The notes below the pieces were generated by a model, which worked only from the letters and a program-made list of their open reading frames with translations, did not search any database and was not told the origin of the DNA. Of a stretch of DNA of 64,000 nt, positions 1 to 7,706 are shown in pieces (the stretch's first letter is position 1; each line of letters begins with the position of its first letter). The translations under genes were made by a program, and so were the position numbers. Source of the DNA: Streptomyces sp. NBC_00102 (GTDB taxonomy: Bacteria; Actinomycetota; Actinomycetes; Streptomycetales; Streptomycetaceae); assembly GCF_026343115.1 (NCBI RefSeq), contig NZ_JAPEMC010000003.1:124001-188000 (forward strand), given 5' to 3'.

Positions 1-402
1 GGGCAGGCGCTTGTTGCACGGTTTGGACACGTCCTGGAAGTACGGGCAGCGGGTGCGCTGGAGGAGGTTGCCGCCCGTGGTGGCGATGTTGCGCAGCTGG
101 CCGGACGCCCCGGCGAGCAGCGCCTGGGTGAGGACCGGGTAGCGCTCGGTCACGAGGGGGTGCGCGGCGAGATCGCTGTTGCGGACGGTCGCCCCGACGC
201 GCAGCCCGCCCTCGGGGGTGGGTTCGGTGCGGTCCAGGGGCAGCCGGGTGACGTCGACGAGGAGGGCCGGTGTCTCGACGCCGAGTTTCATCAGGTCGAC
301 GAGGTTGGTTCCGCCGCCGAGGAAGCGGGCTCCTGGGTGTGCCGCCACCGCGGTCACGGCTTCGGTGACGGAGGCGGGTCGCAGGTAGCCGAAGGGCTTC
401 AT
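1..402 (-). CDS. Molybdenum hydroxylase FAD-binding subunit (xanthine dehydrogenase type), partial
   Basis: This is the FAD subunit of a three-subunit molybdenum hydroxylase; it passes electrons between the iron-sulfur subunit and the acceptor. The first 134 residues are in the window and the C-terminus lies beyond position 1. Visible motifs are the FAD pyrophosphate-binding stretch [13 protein letters not shown] and the family motif [18 protein letters not shown]. The start ATG overlaps the stop of the 2Fe-2S gene by four bases (ATGA, 399-402), so the two are translationally coupled. A molybdopterin large subunit would be expected next, outside the window. The substrate cannot be read from this subunit. 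Confidence 0.9.
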   Translation of the reverse strand, partial: MKPFGYLRPASVTEAVTAVAAHPGARFLGGGTNLVDLMKLGVETPALLVDVTRLPLDRTEPTPEGGLRVGATVRNSDLAAHPLVTERYPVLTQALLAGASGQLRNIATTGGNLLQRTRCPYFQDVSKPCNKRLP

Positions 403-995
403 CGGGCCACGTCCTGGATCGCTTCGACGATGTGGGGGTAGGCACCGCACCGGCAGAGGTTGCCGCTCATCCGTTCACGGATCTCGTCGGGCCCGAGGCG
501 TACGGGACCGGGCGCGGCGAGGGCGGCGGGCGGGGTGGCGTGGGAGGGGAAGCCGTCCTCGGCCTCGGCGAGCATGCCGACGGCGGAGCAGATCTGGCCG
601 GGGGTGCAGTAGCCGCACTGAAGGGCGTCGCGGTCCACGAACGCCTCCTGGACGGGGTGGAGCCGGCCGTCCTCGGCGAGCCCCTCGACCGTGGTGACAC
701 GGGCACCGTCCTGGGCGACGGCCGGCAGCAGGCAGCTGTTGGCGCGGCGGCCGTCGACCAGGACGGTGCAGGCCCCGCACTGCCCGTGGTCGCAGCCCTT
801 CTTGGCCCCGGTGAGGCCGAGGTGTTCGCGCAGCGCGTCCAGAAGGGTGGTGCGGTGGTCGAGCGACACCGTCCGGGCCGCGCCGTTGACGTGGAGGGTG
901 ACGGAGGAACGGTGCGGGAGGCCGGTGTCCTCCGTTTCCCACGGAGGGGGGCCGAGCACCGTCTCCAGGTCCTCGGCCGGCCGGTGGGGTTCCAT
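399..995 (-). CDS. 2Fe-2S subunit of molybdenum hydroxylase
   Basis: This 198-residue electron-transfer subunit carries two [2Fe-2S] clusters. The N-terminal plant-ferredoxin-like cluster ligands are in [11 protein letters not shown] with the later single Cys in NSCLLP; the second cluster uses CGYCTPGQ and CRCGAYPHI near the C-terminus, the pattern of the CoxS/XdhC-like family. The start at 995 (protein begins MEPHRP) is chosen because the longer reading upstream is Arg-rich and off-family. It carries an N-terminal extension of about 35 residues before the ferredoxin fold, with no twin-arginine signal. It is first in the operon with the FAD subunit downstream (ATGA overlap). Confidence 0.92.
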   Translation of the reverse strand: MEPHRPAEDLETVLGPPPWETEDTGLPHRSSVTLHVNGAARTVSLDHRTTLLDALREHLGLTGAKKGCDHGQCGACTVLVDGRRANSCLLPAVAQDGARVTTVEGLAEDGRLHPVQEAFVDRDALQCGYCTPGQICSAVGMLAEAEDGFPSHATPPAALAAPGPVRLGPDEIRERMSGNLCRCGAYPHIVEAIQDVAR

Positions 996-1053
996 GGGCG
1001 GGTGCCTTCCGTTCTGTTGTCCGACCGGACGGTGGCGGTGCGGGGCGCGTGTG

Positions 1054-1443
1054 TCAGCGGCTGGTGAGCCGCATCCTGACTTCCTCTTCCTGGTCCCCCG
1101 CCGCGGTGCCGATGTCCTCCACCGAGAACACCTCCCCGAGGTGCCCCTTGAGCCGGTCGACTGCCCAGTAGCCTCCCTGGGCATCGAGGGTGACCGGCCC
1201 GGCGAGGGAGGCGGGTCCGGCGGACTCCTTCTTCGTGGAGACGTCGACGGTCGCGGACCAGATGGTCGGGCGGGGCGCGTTCGCGTCGGTGGGCGCGTCG
1301 GCTGCGGCCCTGTCGGACGTGAAGGAGCGGCGGAGCACCTCGAACACGGTGCTCGCGTCGTCGGTCGTGCACTCGCTCAGCGAGACCAGGACGTCGTAGT
1401 TCTCCTGATGCTCGGAAGCGGTCTTGTCGCTGGTGTTCACCAT
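1054..1443 (-). CDS. Conserved hypothetical protein, 129 aa
   Basis: No recognised domain. The protein is acidic and soluble, with no signal peptide or membrane segment. It starts MVNTSDKTASEHQ and has a central segment (about 20-80) rich in polar residues followed by GYWAVDRLKGHLGEVFSV. The initiator at 1443 is preceded on the minus strand by AGAAAGGAACC, a fair Shine-Dalgarno. It stands alone between the LLM oxidoreductase and the molybdenum hydroxylase genes, all on the minus strand, with 58 bp to the latter; it could be cotranscribed but there is no overlap. Codon use is typical of the window, so it is probably real. Confidence 0.7.
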   Translation of the reverse strand: MVNTSDKTASEHQENYDVLVSLSECTTDDASTVFEVLRRSFTSDRAAADAPTDANAPRPTIWSATVDVSTKKESAGPASLAGPVTLDAQGGYWAVDRLKGHLGEVFSVEDIGTAAGDQEEEVRMRLTSR

Positions 1444-1603
1444 GGTTCCTTTCTCGGGAGCCGGACGCGGCGGAGCCGGCCCGTTCCCAGGCTCGCCCCG
1501 CGGCGGGAAGTCGGCGACACGGGTACGGCAGTCGGCCGAGTGGCTGCCCCGGGTCCTGCCCGGGAAGAACCCGCGTACGCGTGGAGATCACGCGCGGGCA
1601 GGC

Positions 1604-2569
1604 TCACAGTGCGCGCAGCGCGGGCAGCAGCGTCTTCTCCGCCCAGGCGATGAAGGGCTGCTGGTGCGCCCCGCCGACCTGGATGAGCGCGATCTCCGTG
1701 AAGCCCGCGTCGCGGTAGGCGAGTACCGCTTCGGTGAACTCGTCCACGTCGCTCCCGCAGGGGATCGCGTCGGCGACGTCCTCGGGTCGTACGTACGTGG
1801 TGGCCTGGTCGAATCCGTCGGGCCCCGGCAGCTCGGAGTTGACCTTCCAGCCGCCCACCGACCAGCGGAACTGCTCGTGCGCGCGGGCCACGGCGGCACC
1901 GCGGTCGGGGTCGTAGCAGACGGGGAGCTGGCCGACCGAGGGTTTGCCGGCGCCTCCGTGGCGGGCGAAGGCGTCGAGGAGTTCCGCCTTGGGCTCGGTG
2001 GCGACGACGAGGTCCGCCAGTTCGCCGGCGATCGCGCAGGATTTCGGTCCGGAGACGGCGATCCCGATCGGCACCCGAGTCTCCGGGAGGTCCCACAGCC
2101 GGGCGTTCTCCACCTGGAAGTGGGTACCGGCATGGTTCACCACGCCGCCGTCGAAGAGGGCACCGATGATCCTGGCCGCCTCCTCCAGCATGTCGAGCCG
2201 GACCCTGGCGCGCGGCCACCCGGCGCCGGTGACGTGTTCGTTGAGGTTCTCGCCCGATCCGAGCCCGAGCCGGAAGCGGCCCTCGGAGAGGATCTGGAGC
2301 GTCGCCGCCTTCTGCGCGACGACGGCCGGGTGGTAGCGGACGGTCGGGCAGGTCACGTACGTCATGAGCGGGATGGTGGAGGTGGCCTGGGCGGCGGCGC
2401 CGAGCACGGTCCAGGCGTACGGAGCGTGCCCCTGTTCGGACAGCCAGGGGAAGTAGTGGTCGGAGGTGACCGAGAAGTCGAAGCCCGCGCGTTCGGCGGC
2501 GACGACGTCCGCCACGAGCTCCCGGGGGCCGGTCTGCTCGGTCATCATCGTGTAGCCAATTTTCACCAT
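1604..2569 (-). CDS. LLM-class F420-dependent oxidoreductase (FGD-like)
   Basis: This 321-residue TIM-barrel oxidoreductase of the luciferase-like superfamily most resembles F420-dependent glucose-6-phosphate dehydrogenase. Support comes from the order of blocks: GYTMMTEQTGPRELV at the N-terminus, TSDHYFPW, TYVTCPTVRYHPAVVAQ, RFRLGLGSGENLNEHV and ARVRLDMLEEA, all of which have counterparts in FGD1. The start MVKIGYT at 2569 is preferred to the upstream ATG at 2578 because the family begins two or three residues before the first beta strand. The substrate is unknown. The gene is transcribed away from the small membrane-protein gene at 2658, sharing a short AT-richer intergenic region. Confidence 0.85.
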   Translation of the reverse strand: MVKIGYTMMTEQTGPRELVADVVAAERAGFDFSVTSDHYFPWLSEQGHAPYAWTVLGAAAQATSTIPLMTYVTCPTVRYHPAVVAQKAATLQILSEGRFRLGLGSGENLNEHVTGAGWPRARVRLDMLEEAARIIGALFDGGVVNHAGTHFQVENARLWDLPETRVPIGIAVSGPKSCAIAGELADLVVATEPKAELLDAFARHGGAGKPSVGQLPVCYDPDRGAAVARAHEQFRWSVGGWKVNSELPGPDGFDQATTYVRPEDVADAIPCGSDVDEFTEAVLAYRDAGFTEIALIQVGGAHQQPFIAWAEKTLLPALRAL

Positions 2570-2623
2570 ACAAACCACTTATCCGGCCATATAGCTACAA
2601 AACATGAATTCGATTGAATGGCT

Positions 2624-2648
2624 GTCTGACGCACCGCATCCGGGGTAT
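2624..2648 (+). promoter_or_regulatory. SigB-type promoter for the DUF6479-like gene
   Basis: GTCTG at 2624-2628 and GGGTAT at 2643-2648 are separated by 14 bases, fitting the Streptomyces SigB/SigF/SigH-type pattern GNNTN-N14-16-GGGTA. The ATG at 2658 would be almost at the transcription start, implying a very short leader. Confidence 0.5.
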
Positions 2649-2657
2649 CCGGCATGC

Positions 2658-2987
2658 ATGGACGTATCCAACGGAGCCCAGGCCGCCGCATCCACGACGC
2701 TCGCCGTATCGGGAGCGCTGGGGACCGGCCTCATCATCGCCGCGGTCGCTGTCGTGGCCCTGCTCATCGGCGCCTTCTGGTTCGGCATGCGCCGCCGCGA
2801 CAAGGAACTGCCGCCCCCGCGCGCCGACGAACAGCCCATCCCGCCCGCCCATCGCTCGCACATCCAGCAGGAGAACGTGCACGGCGAGGACCGGTTCCCC
2901 GAAGACGGCACCGCGCTGTCCCCGTACGAGCTCGGGGAGCGCGGCACCGGCAGCACTCCGCCGGAGAGCGACCGGCCCCGTGACTGA
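2658..2987 (+). CDS. Small membrane protein, DUF6479-like
   Basis: A 109-residue protein with one strong N-terminal transmembrane segment (about residues 17-41, GTGLIIAAVAVVALLIGAFW) followed by a short basic stop-transfer MRRRDK and a Pro/Glu-rich cytoplasmic tail. The layout matches the DUF6479 family of Streptomyces, whose role is not known to me. ATG 2658 is chosen over ATG 2604 because the SigB-like promoter at 2624-2648 would not transcribe the earlier start. The stop at 2987 lies seven bases inside the next gene (GTG 2980), indicating translational coupling to the cation efflux gene. Confidence 0.75.
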   Translation: MDVSNGAQAAASTTLAVSGALGTGLIIAAVAVVALLIGAFWFGMRRRDKELPPPRADEQPIPPAHRSHIQQENVHGEDRFPEDGTALSPYELGERGTGSTPPESDRPRD

Positions 2988-3975
2988 GGGCATAGCCACC
3001 GGGCGCCGGTCCTCCGCCGCCCCACCGGACGCACCCGACGCGGGGGCGACGGGCGAGGTGAACGGGAAGTCCGCCGACCGGCGGACCCGGATCACCGTGC
3101 TCGTCGCCCTCGCGGCGAATCTGGTCATCGCCTCGGCCAAGACCGTGGGCGGGCTGCTGTCGGGCTCGCCGGCCCTGCTGTCGGAGGCGGCACATTCGGT
3201 GGCGGACAGCGTGAACGAGGTCTTCCTCCTCGCGGCCCTGCGGCGCAGCCGCCGCCCGGCCGACGCGCGTCACCCGTTCGGCTACGGCAAGGAACGGTAT
3301 TTCTGGTCCCTGCTCGCCGCGGTGGGGATCTTCGTCATGGGCGGCTGCTTCTCCTTCTTCCAGGGTTTCGAGGCGCTGCGCAGTCACGAGGAGGAGTCGG
3401 GCTCCTCCGGTTACGCGGTCGGCCTGGCCGTCCTCGGTGTGGCGCTGGTGGCCGAGGGCACCTCGCTCGTACGAGCCCTGCACCAGGTGCGACACGAGGA
3501 GGGCGGCGCGAAGGACCCGGCGCTGCGCACGGTGGTCGCGGAGGACGCCACCGCCGTGATCGGGGTCGTGCTGGCCATGGCCGGCATGGCGCTGCACCTG
3601 GTCACCGGGAACGTCGTCTGGGAGGCGTCGGCCTCCCTCGCCATCGGAGTGCTGCTCGTGTACGTGGCCTTCCGGCTCGGCCGGGACGCCCGCGACCAGC
3701 TGATCGGCGAAGCCGCCGATCCGGAGCTGCGCGAGGCCATCGGGGACTTCCTCGGCCGTCAGGCGGAGATCGACAATGTCGAGTCCCTCCTCACCATGCG
3801 GCTGGGGCTCGACTCGGTCCTGGTCGCCGCCCGGGTCGACCTCTCGCCCGGGATCGACAGCGAGGAGGTCGAGCGGGTCTCGGTCCGCATCAGGCGGACG
3901 ATGAGCCGTACGTGGCCCCAGGCGGACCATGTCTTCCTCGACATCACCAACGCACCGCCCACCGGCGGGGTCTGA
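2980..3975 (+). CDS. Cation diffusion facilitator family transporter
   Basis: This 331-residue membrane protein exports divalent metal cations (Zn, Fe, Mn or Co) in exchange for protons. It shows CDF hallmarks: six hydrophobic segments, the TM2 metal site region SEAAHSVADSVNE and the HPFGYGKERYFW loop that follows it, the TM5 region VAEDATAVIGVVLA, and a cytoplasmic C-terminal ferredoxin-like domain ending FLDITNAP. GTG at 2980 is the start, overlapping the previous gene by eight bases. The metal cannot be predicted. Coupling to a stress-promoter gene suggests induction under general stress rather than by a dedicated metal sensor, which is inference. Confidence 0.9.
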   Translation: MTEGIATGRRSSAAPPDAPDAGATGEVNGKSADRRTRITVLVALAANLVIASAKTVGGLLSGSPALLSEAAHSVADSVNEVFLLAALRRSRRPADARHPFGYGKERYFWSLLAAVGIFVMGGCFSFFQGFEALRSHEEESGSSGYAVGLAVLGVALVAEGTSLVRALHQVRHEEGGAKDPALRTVVAEDATAVIGVVLAMAGMALHLVTGNVVWEASASLAIGVLLVYVAFRLGRDARDQLIGEAADPELREAIGDFLGRQAEIDNVESLLTMRLGLDSVLVAARVDLSPGIDSEEVERVSVRIRRTMSRTWPQADHVFLDITNAPPTGGV

Positions 3976-4081
3976 GTCCGCCGGTCGCGTGTTGCGGGAC
4001 CGGTCCCGTCGGCCGACGCTGGTTCTGGCCCCGCGGCAGTCGGCAGACGGGCCCGCCCGACCGGACGAAGGCAGTGTGAAG

Positions 4082-4906
4082 ATGACCGGAAGCGATCCCC
4101 GTACGACCCCCGGCGCCGTGCCGCTCACCGGCGCGACGGCGCCCTGCTGGGTCAACCTGCTGACCCGGGACCTGGAAGCCGCGCAGCACTTCTACGGCCT
4201 CGCCCTGGGCTGGACCTTCCACCCCAGCAAGCTCGGCCCCGAGTTCTCCGTCGCCCGTCGCGACGGGGTACCGCTGGCCGGCCTCGGAGGCGTCTCGTCC
4301 GCCTACCAGACCGCTGTCGCCTGGCTGCCCTACTTCGCCGTGGAGGACGCCGACGTCGCGGCCGGGCGGGTGCGCGAGCGCAGCGGGACGGTGGCGGTGG
4401 GGCCGCTGACTCTCGGCAAGGGGCGCGGGGTCCTGGCGTCCGACCGGGACGGAGCCGTGTTCGGGCTCTGGGAACGGCTCACGCCCGCCGCCAAGCGCTC
4501 CACGTCCGCCGACCGCTCGTACGCCTGGCTGCGGCTGCGCACCCGGAACGCCTTCGACGCGGCGATCTTCTACGGCGAGGTACTCGACTGGGCCAGCGGG
4601 CGGCCCGGCAGTTGCGAGGTCTCCTACGAAGAGGAGGAGGTCATCGTGCGCTGCGAGGAGCGCCCGCTGGCGCGGATCAGTTCGGGGGCGGTCGAGGCCT
4701 CCCCCGATCCGGTCATGCGCCCCCACTGGCAGGTGCAGTTCCTGGTGGAGGACGTGGACGGCACCGCGGAGGCCGTGCTCCGCTCCGGCGGGACGGTCAT
4801 CGCCCGCAACGAGGTCCGGGGCGGCAGGGAGGCCGTGGTGCGCGACCCCGACGGCGCGGTCTTCGGCGTCACGGAGGCCAGCAGCCCGGTGGCGGTCTCG
4901 GTCTGA
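4082..4906 (+). CDS. VOC family protein with two glyoxalase-like domains
   Basis: A 274-residue protein built of two vicinal oxygen chelate repeats: repeat 1 from about residue 18 (CWVNLLTRDLEAAQHFYGLALGW) to VFGLWE, repeat 2 from about 148 (YAWLRLRTRNAFDAAIFYGEVLDW) to GAVFGVTE. Each repeat shows the FYGxxLGW/FYGEVLDW helix and a closing DPDGAVFG-type strand. Similar Streptomyces proteins are annotated as glyoxalase/bleomycin-resistance-like hydroxylases with unknown substrates. A GTG at 4076 in frame is an alternative start; GAAGG at 4067-4071 could serve either. It is 107 bp after the CDF gene and may be independent. Confidence 0.82.
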   Translation: MTGSDPRTTPGAVPLTGATAPCWVNLLTRDLEAAQHFYGLALGWTFHPSKLGPEFSVARRDGVPLAGLGGVSSAYQTAVAWLPYFAVEDADVAAGRVRERSGTVAVGPLTLGKGRGVLASDRDGAVFGLWERLTPAAKRSTSADRSYAWLRLRTRNAFDAAIFYGEVLDWASGRPGSCEVSYEEEEVIVRCEERPLARISSGAVEASPDPVMRPHWQVQFLVEDVDGTAEAVLRSGGTVIARNEVRGGREAVVRDPDGAVFGVTEASSPVAVSV

Positions 4907-4944
4907 GGCCGGTCCGGCGGCTGGATGCCCGGCCCGCCGCCGGC

Positions 4945-5505
4945 TCAGGACCAGGGCTTCTCGTTGGGATCGTGCCGGGCTCGCGGGGTCCGACCGGAAG
5001 TCCCCTGGGCCGGGCCGGTGGTGCCCTGTCCGTGGTCACGGGCGATCGCCCACAGCGGGAAGACGAACCAGCAGACGGCGAACCACGCCGCCATGCCGCC
5101 GACGAGCCAGAGCGCCAGTTGGTTGTGGAGCGCCACCCGCAGGATGAGCAGCAGCGCGCTGCACATGGTGCAGAAGAGCAGGCCGAGGCCGAGGACGGTG
5201 AGCCGCGACGCCCAGGTGACGGTCTGGGGCTTCAGCCGGCGTCCGGTGAGCAGCCGGTGGTAGGAGACCGGGCCGATGAGGGCCGCGGCGGTCGAGGAGC
5301 CCAGTATCACCGTGACGACGTAGATGTTCCGGTCGGTGGTACCCAGTTCGGCGAACCTGGGCTGGAACACGACGGCGAGCAGGAAGCCGAACAGGATCTG
5401 TACGCCCGTCTGCGCGACCCTCAGTTCCTGGAGCAGGTCCGTCCAGCGCCGGTCCGCCCGTTCCTCGGCGCTCTCCTGTCGTCCGTCGTCCCGTGCGAGC
5501 GTCAC
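4945..5505 (-). CDS. DUF6328-like membrane protein
   Basis: A 186-residue integral membrane protein with four predicted transmembrane segments (roughly 32-48, 63-80, 105-127, 135-152), a charged N-terminal head (RDDGRQESAEERADRRW) and a hydrophilic C-terminal tail. The segment LLQELRVAQTGVQILFGFLLAVVF matches what I know of the DUF6328 family of actinobacteria, whose function is unknown. GTG at 5505 follows GGGGAGAA on the minus strand. It converges with the VOC gene. Confidence 0.8.
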   Translation of the reverse strand: MTLARDDGRQESAEERADRRWTDLLQELRVAQTGVQILFGFLLAVVFQPRFAELGTTDRNIYVVTVILGSSTAAALIGPVSYHRLLTGRRLKPQTVTWASRLTVLGLGLLFCTMCSALLLILRVALHNQLALWLVGGMAAWFAVCWFVFPLWAIARDHGQGTTGPAQGTSGRTPRARHDPNEKPWS

Positions 5506-5688
5506 GGAAGTTCTCCCCTCGTCGGCGGTGCCCGGCCGGGGCGGTGTGCCACCGGCCGGGTCCTACGCCTTCCCCGCACCCGTCGCCGTGAATCCGCGGG
5601 ACCGCCGTCCCGGAGCGTCCGGGGCGGGGTGCTCGGTCCGGCGGGGCGGCAACGCCCGGAGAGCTGCCGCCCTTGTAGCGGGCGGCGC

Positions 5689-6276
5689 TCAGGCGATGGG
5701 GAGCGTCAGTTCGGGCCGGTCCCACATGACGTACGGCGGGGTGGCGGGAACGGTGCCGGTGCGTTCGGCGCCGACGCGGCGGTAGAAGCCCTCGGCGGGG
5801 GGATGGGAGACGACCCGGACGGCGTCGAGGCCGGCCCGGGCGGCCTCCTTCCGCAGGTGGGCGATGAGCAGGCGGCCGATCCCGCGTTCCTGGGCGGCGT
5901 CGGCGACGAACATGAGGTCCAGCTCGCCGGTGGCGGCGGAGCCGCGGGGCTCGCCCGTGCCGTTCGGGCCGTTCGGGCCGTCCGGGCCGTCCGGGCCGTT
6001 CGTGTCGAGTACGAGGGAGTAGAAGCCCAGCACCGGGGTGCCTGCCCCGGTTCCGGCATCGGCCCCGGTGCCGGCCCCGTTTCCGGTTCCGGCGACCGCG
6101 ACGAAGACTCTGTGGGCCTCGATGTAGTCGGGCCCGACGCGGTACCCCTCGACCATGGGCGCCCAGTGGCCCTCGTACGCCCGCGAGGTCCTGACCAGGC
6201 GGGTCAGCTGCTTGGCGTCCTTGGCGACGGCCCGCCTGATGAGTACCGCACCGGGGTCGGTGCTTCGCGCGTCCAT
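5689..6276 (-). CDS. GNAT family N-acetyltransferase with low-complexity insertion
   Basis: A 195-residue Gcn5-related acetyltransferase. The acetyl-CoA pyrophosphate loop is AAQERGIGRLLIAHLRKEA (about 135-153), with the preceding strand GELDLMFVAD and the C-terminal SHPPAEGFYRRVGAERTGTV. Between strands 2 and 3 it carries two unusual repeats, Gly/Ala/Thr-rich (about 63-80) and Gly/Pro/Asn/Asp-rich (about 91-108), which interrupt the usual compact fold. The start at 6276 gives a normal N-terminus (VLIRRAVAKDAKQL). The substrate is unknown. It stands alone on the minus strand. Confidence 0.85.
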   Translation of the reverse strand: MDARSTDPGAVLIRRAVAKDAKQLTRLVRTSRAYEGHWAPMVEGYRVGPDYIEAHRVFVAVAGTGNGAGTGADAGTGAGTPVLGFYSLVLDTNGPDGPDGPNGPNGTGEPRGSAATGELDLMFVADAAQERGIGRLLIAHLRKEAARAGLDAVRVVSHPPAEGFYRRVGAERTGTVPATPPYVMWDRPELTLPIA

Positions 6277-6487
6277 GGGGCCATTGTCGCTCAGGGGCCG
6301 TACGGGACGGACGGCCCGTACCGGGTCCATGACGACGAGGTCGTGGCGGCAGCGGCGCCGACGGGCCGGACCCGGAGTGGGACCTCGGCCCCGACGGGGC
6401 GGACGGCCTCGACGCACGGGCGCGGGACACCGTCCGCTCCGGGTGGCAGGGCATCCGGGAAGCACGCCGGCCGGGTGGGAGCGGTGG

Positions 6488-6898
6488 TCAGTCGGCGTGT
6501 CCGGCCCGCGCCGCGCGCCATTCCCCGACCGTCTTCTCGACGTCGAAGCGCCCGAGGTTGAGCGGCGGGCCGGGCGGAGGCATCCGCACGGCCTCGTCGA
6601 TCTTCTCGTTGATCGCGTCGAGCAGTTCCCGCACCCGGCGTTCGGAGACCGCATCGGCGATCTTGCGGCGGACGTCCTCCGCCTCCTTGCGCAGGGCGAG
6701 GGCGGGCGGCAGGACGGAGAGCCCTTCGCGCTGCATCTTCTCCTTGATCCACCAGTCCTCGTCGTAGGCGCGTCCCAGTCCGGGGAGCGGCTTGCCGAAG
6801 CCGGGCAGGGAGGCGAAGTCCCCGCGCTGTTCGGCTTCGTGGATCTGCCGGTCCACCCACGAGTCGAAGCTGACGCCGGGGGGCTTCCGTTCGGTCAC
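6488..6898 (-). CDS. DUF1992 (DnaJ-homologue-subfamily-C-28-like) protein
   Basis: A 136-residue soluble protein matching the DUF1992 domain: FDSWVDRQIHEAEQRGDFASLPGFGKPLPG followed by DEDWWIKEKMQREGLSVLPPAL and a long helical C-terminal half. The GKPL motif and the DxWWIKEK block are family signatures. Bacterial members are small proteins of unknown biochemical role. GTG at 6898 is chosen because it directly precedes the conserved region. Single gene, minus strand, facing away from the operon at 7107. Confidence 0.85.
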   Translation of the reverse strand: MTERKPPGVSFDSWVDRQIHEAEQRGDFASLPGFGKPLPGLGRAYDEDWWIKEKMQREGLSVLPPALALRKEAEDVRRKIADAVSERRVRELLDAINEKIDEAVRMPPPGPPLNLGRFDVEKTVGEWRAARAGHAD

Positions 6899-6967
6899 GC
6901 CACACCTCGTTCTTCCGTCCGGCCAGGTCACTTCCACGATACCCAGAGCCGCCGCTCGAACAACGCT

Positions 6968-6992
6968 GTCTCGAACTGCCGGTCGGGGGTAC
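6968..6992 (+). promoter_or_regulatory. SigB-type promoter for the 7107 operon
   Basis: GTCTC at 6968-6972 and GGGTAC at 6987-6992 with a 14-base spacer fit GNNTN-N14-16-GGGTA. It lies 115 bases upstream of the ATG at 7107 and points toward that two-gene operon. Confidence 0.5.
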
Positions 6993-7106
6993 ACGACTTC
7001 ACGCACCCCGCTCGGCCGGATCAACCGGCCGGAGCCCGGATCGGAGGGAGTTGACGACCGTGCGAGAGAACTGCGTACCGGACAGCGAACGGCGGGAGAC
7101 GCGATC

Positions 7107-7706
7107 ATGACGACCGTACTGATCATCATCGGTGTCCTCGTCCTCGCGGCGATCGCCGGCTGGCTCCTTCTGCGCGGACGGACGACCGGTGGCGCCGGGC
7201 TGAAGCGCCGCTTCGGACCCGAGTACGACCGGGTGCTCGCCCACCACCAGGGCGACACCAAGCTCGCCGAGCAGGAGCTCGGGGAGCGGGTGAAGCGACA
7301 CGGTTCGATCCGCGCGCAGCCGCTGTCGGCCCAGGCGCGGGAGCGGTACACCGCGCGCTGGACCCGGGCGCAGGAGCGGTTCGTCGACGCTCCCGGGGAC
7401 GCGGTCGCCGAGGCCGGCGACCTCCTCGACGAGCTCTCCCGCGAGCGCGGTTTCCCGGAGGCGGGCAGCGTCGAGGACCGCGCGGAGGCGCTGTCGGTCC
7501 ACCACGGCGCGCACGTCGACGCCTACCGCCGGGTGCACGCGGCGCGCGACGGTTCGGGTAGCACGGAGGAGTTGCGTCAGGACCTCGTCGAGGCCCGCGC
7601 GCTCTTCGACGCGCTGCTCGGGGACCGGATCGCCGAACGGGTCGAGCGGGACGACCACACGGACATGCGGAAGCAACACCACACGAAGGGAAGTGTGACG
7701 TCATGA
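7107..7706 (+). CDS. Membrane-anchored helical protein, 199 aa
   Basis: The protein begins with a single membrane segment (TTVLIIIGVLVLAAIAGWLLL, residues 2-22) and continues as a highly charged, mainly helical cytoplasmic domain. The region RWTRAQERFVDAPGDAVAEAGDLLDEL (about 91-117) recurs in diverged form in the next gene, so the two share a module. I do not recognise a characterised family. ATG 7107 gives the membrane segment at the extreme N-terminus. The stop overlaps the next start (ATGA at 7703-7706), so they form an operon, probably read from the SigB-like promoter at 6968-6992. Confidence 0.78.
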   Translation: MTTVLIIIGVLVLAAIAGWLLLRGRTTGGAGLKRRFGPEYDRVLAHHQGDTKLAEQELGERVKRHGSIRAQPLSAQARERYTARWTRAQERFVDAPGDAVAEAGDLLDELSRERGFPEAGSVEDRAEALSVHHGAHVDAYRRVHAARDGSGSTEELRQDLVEARALFDALLGDRIAERVERDDHTDMRKQHHTKGSVTS

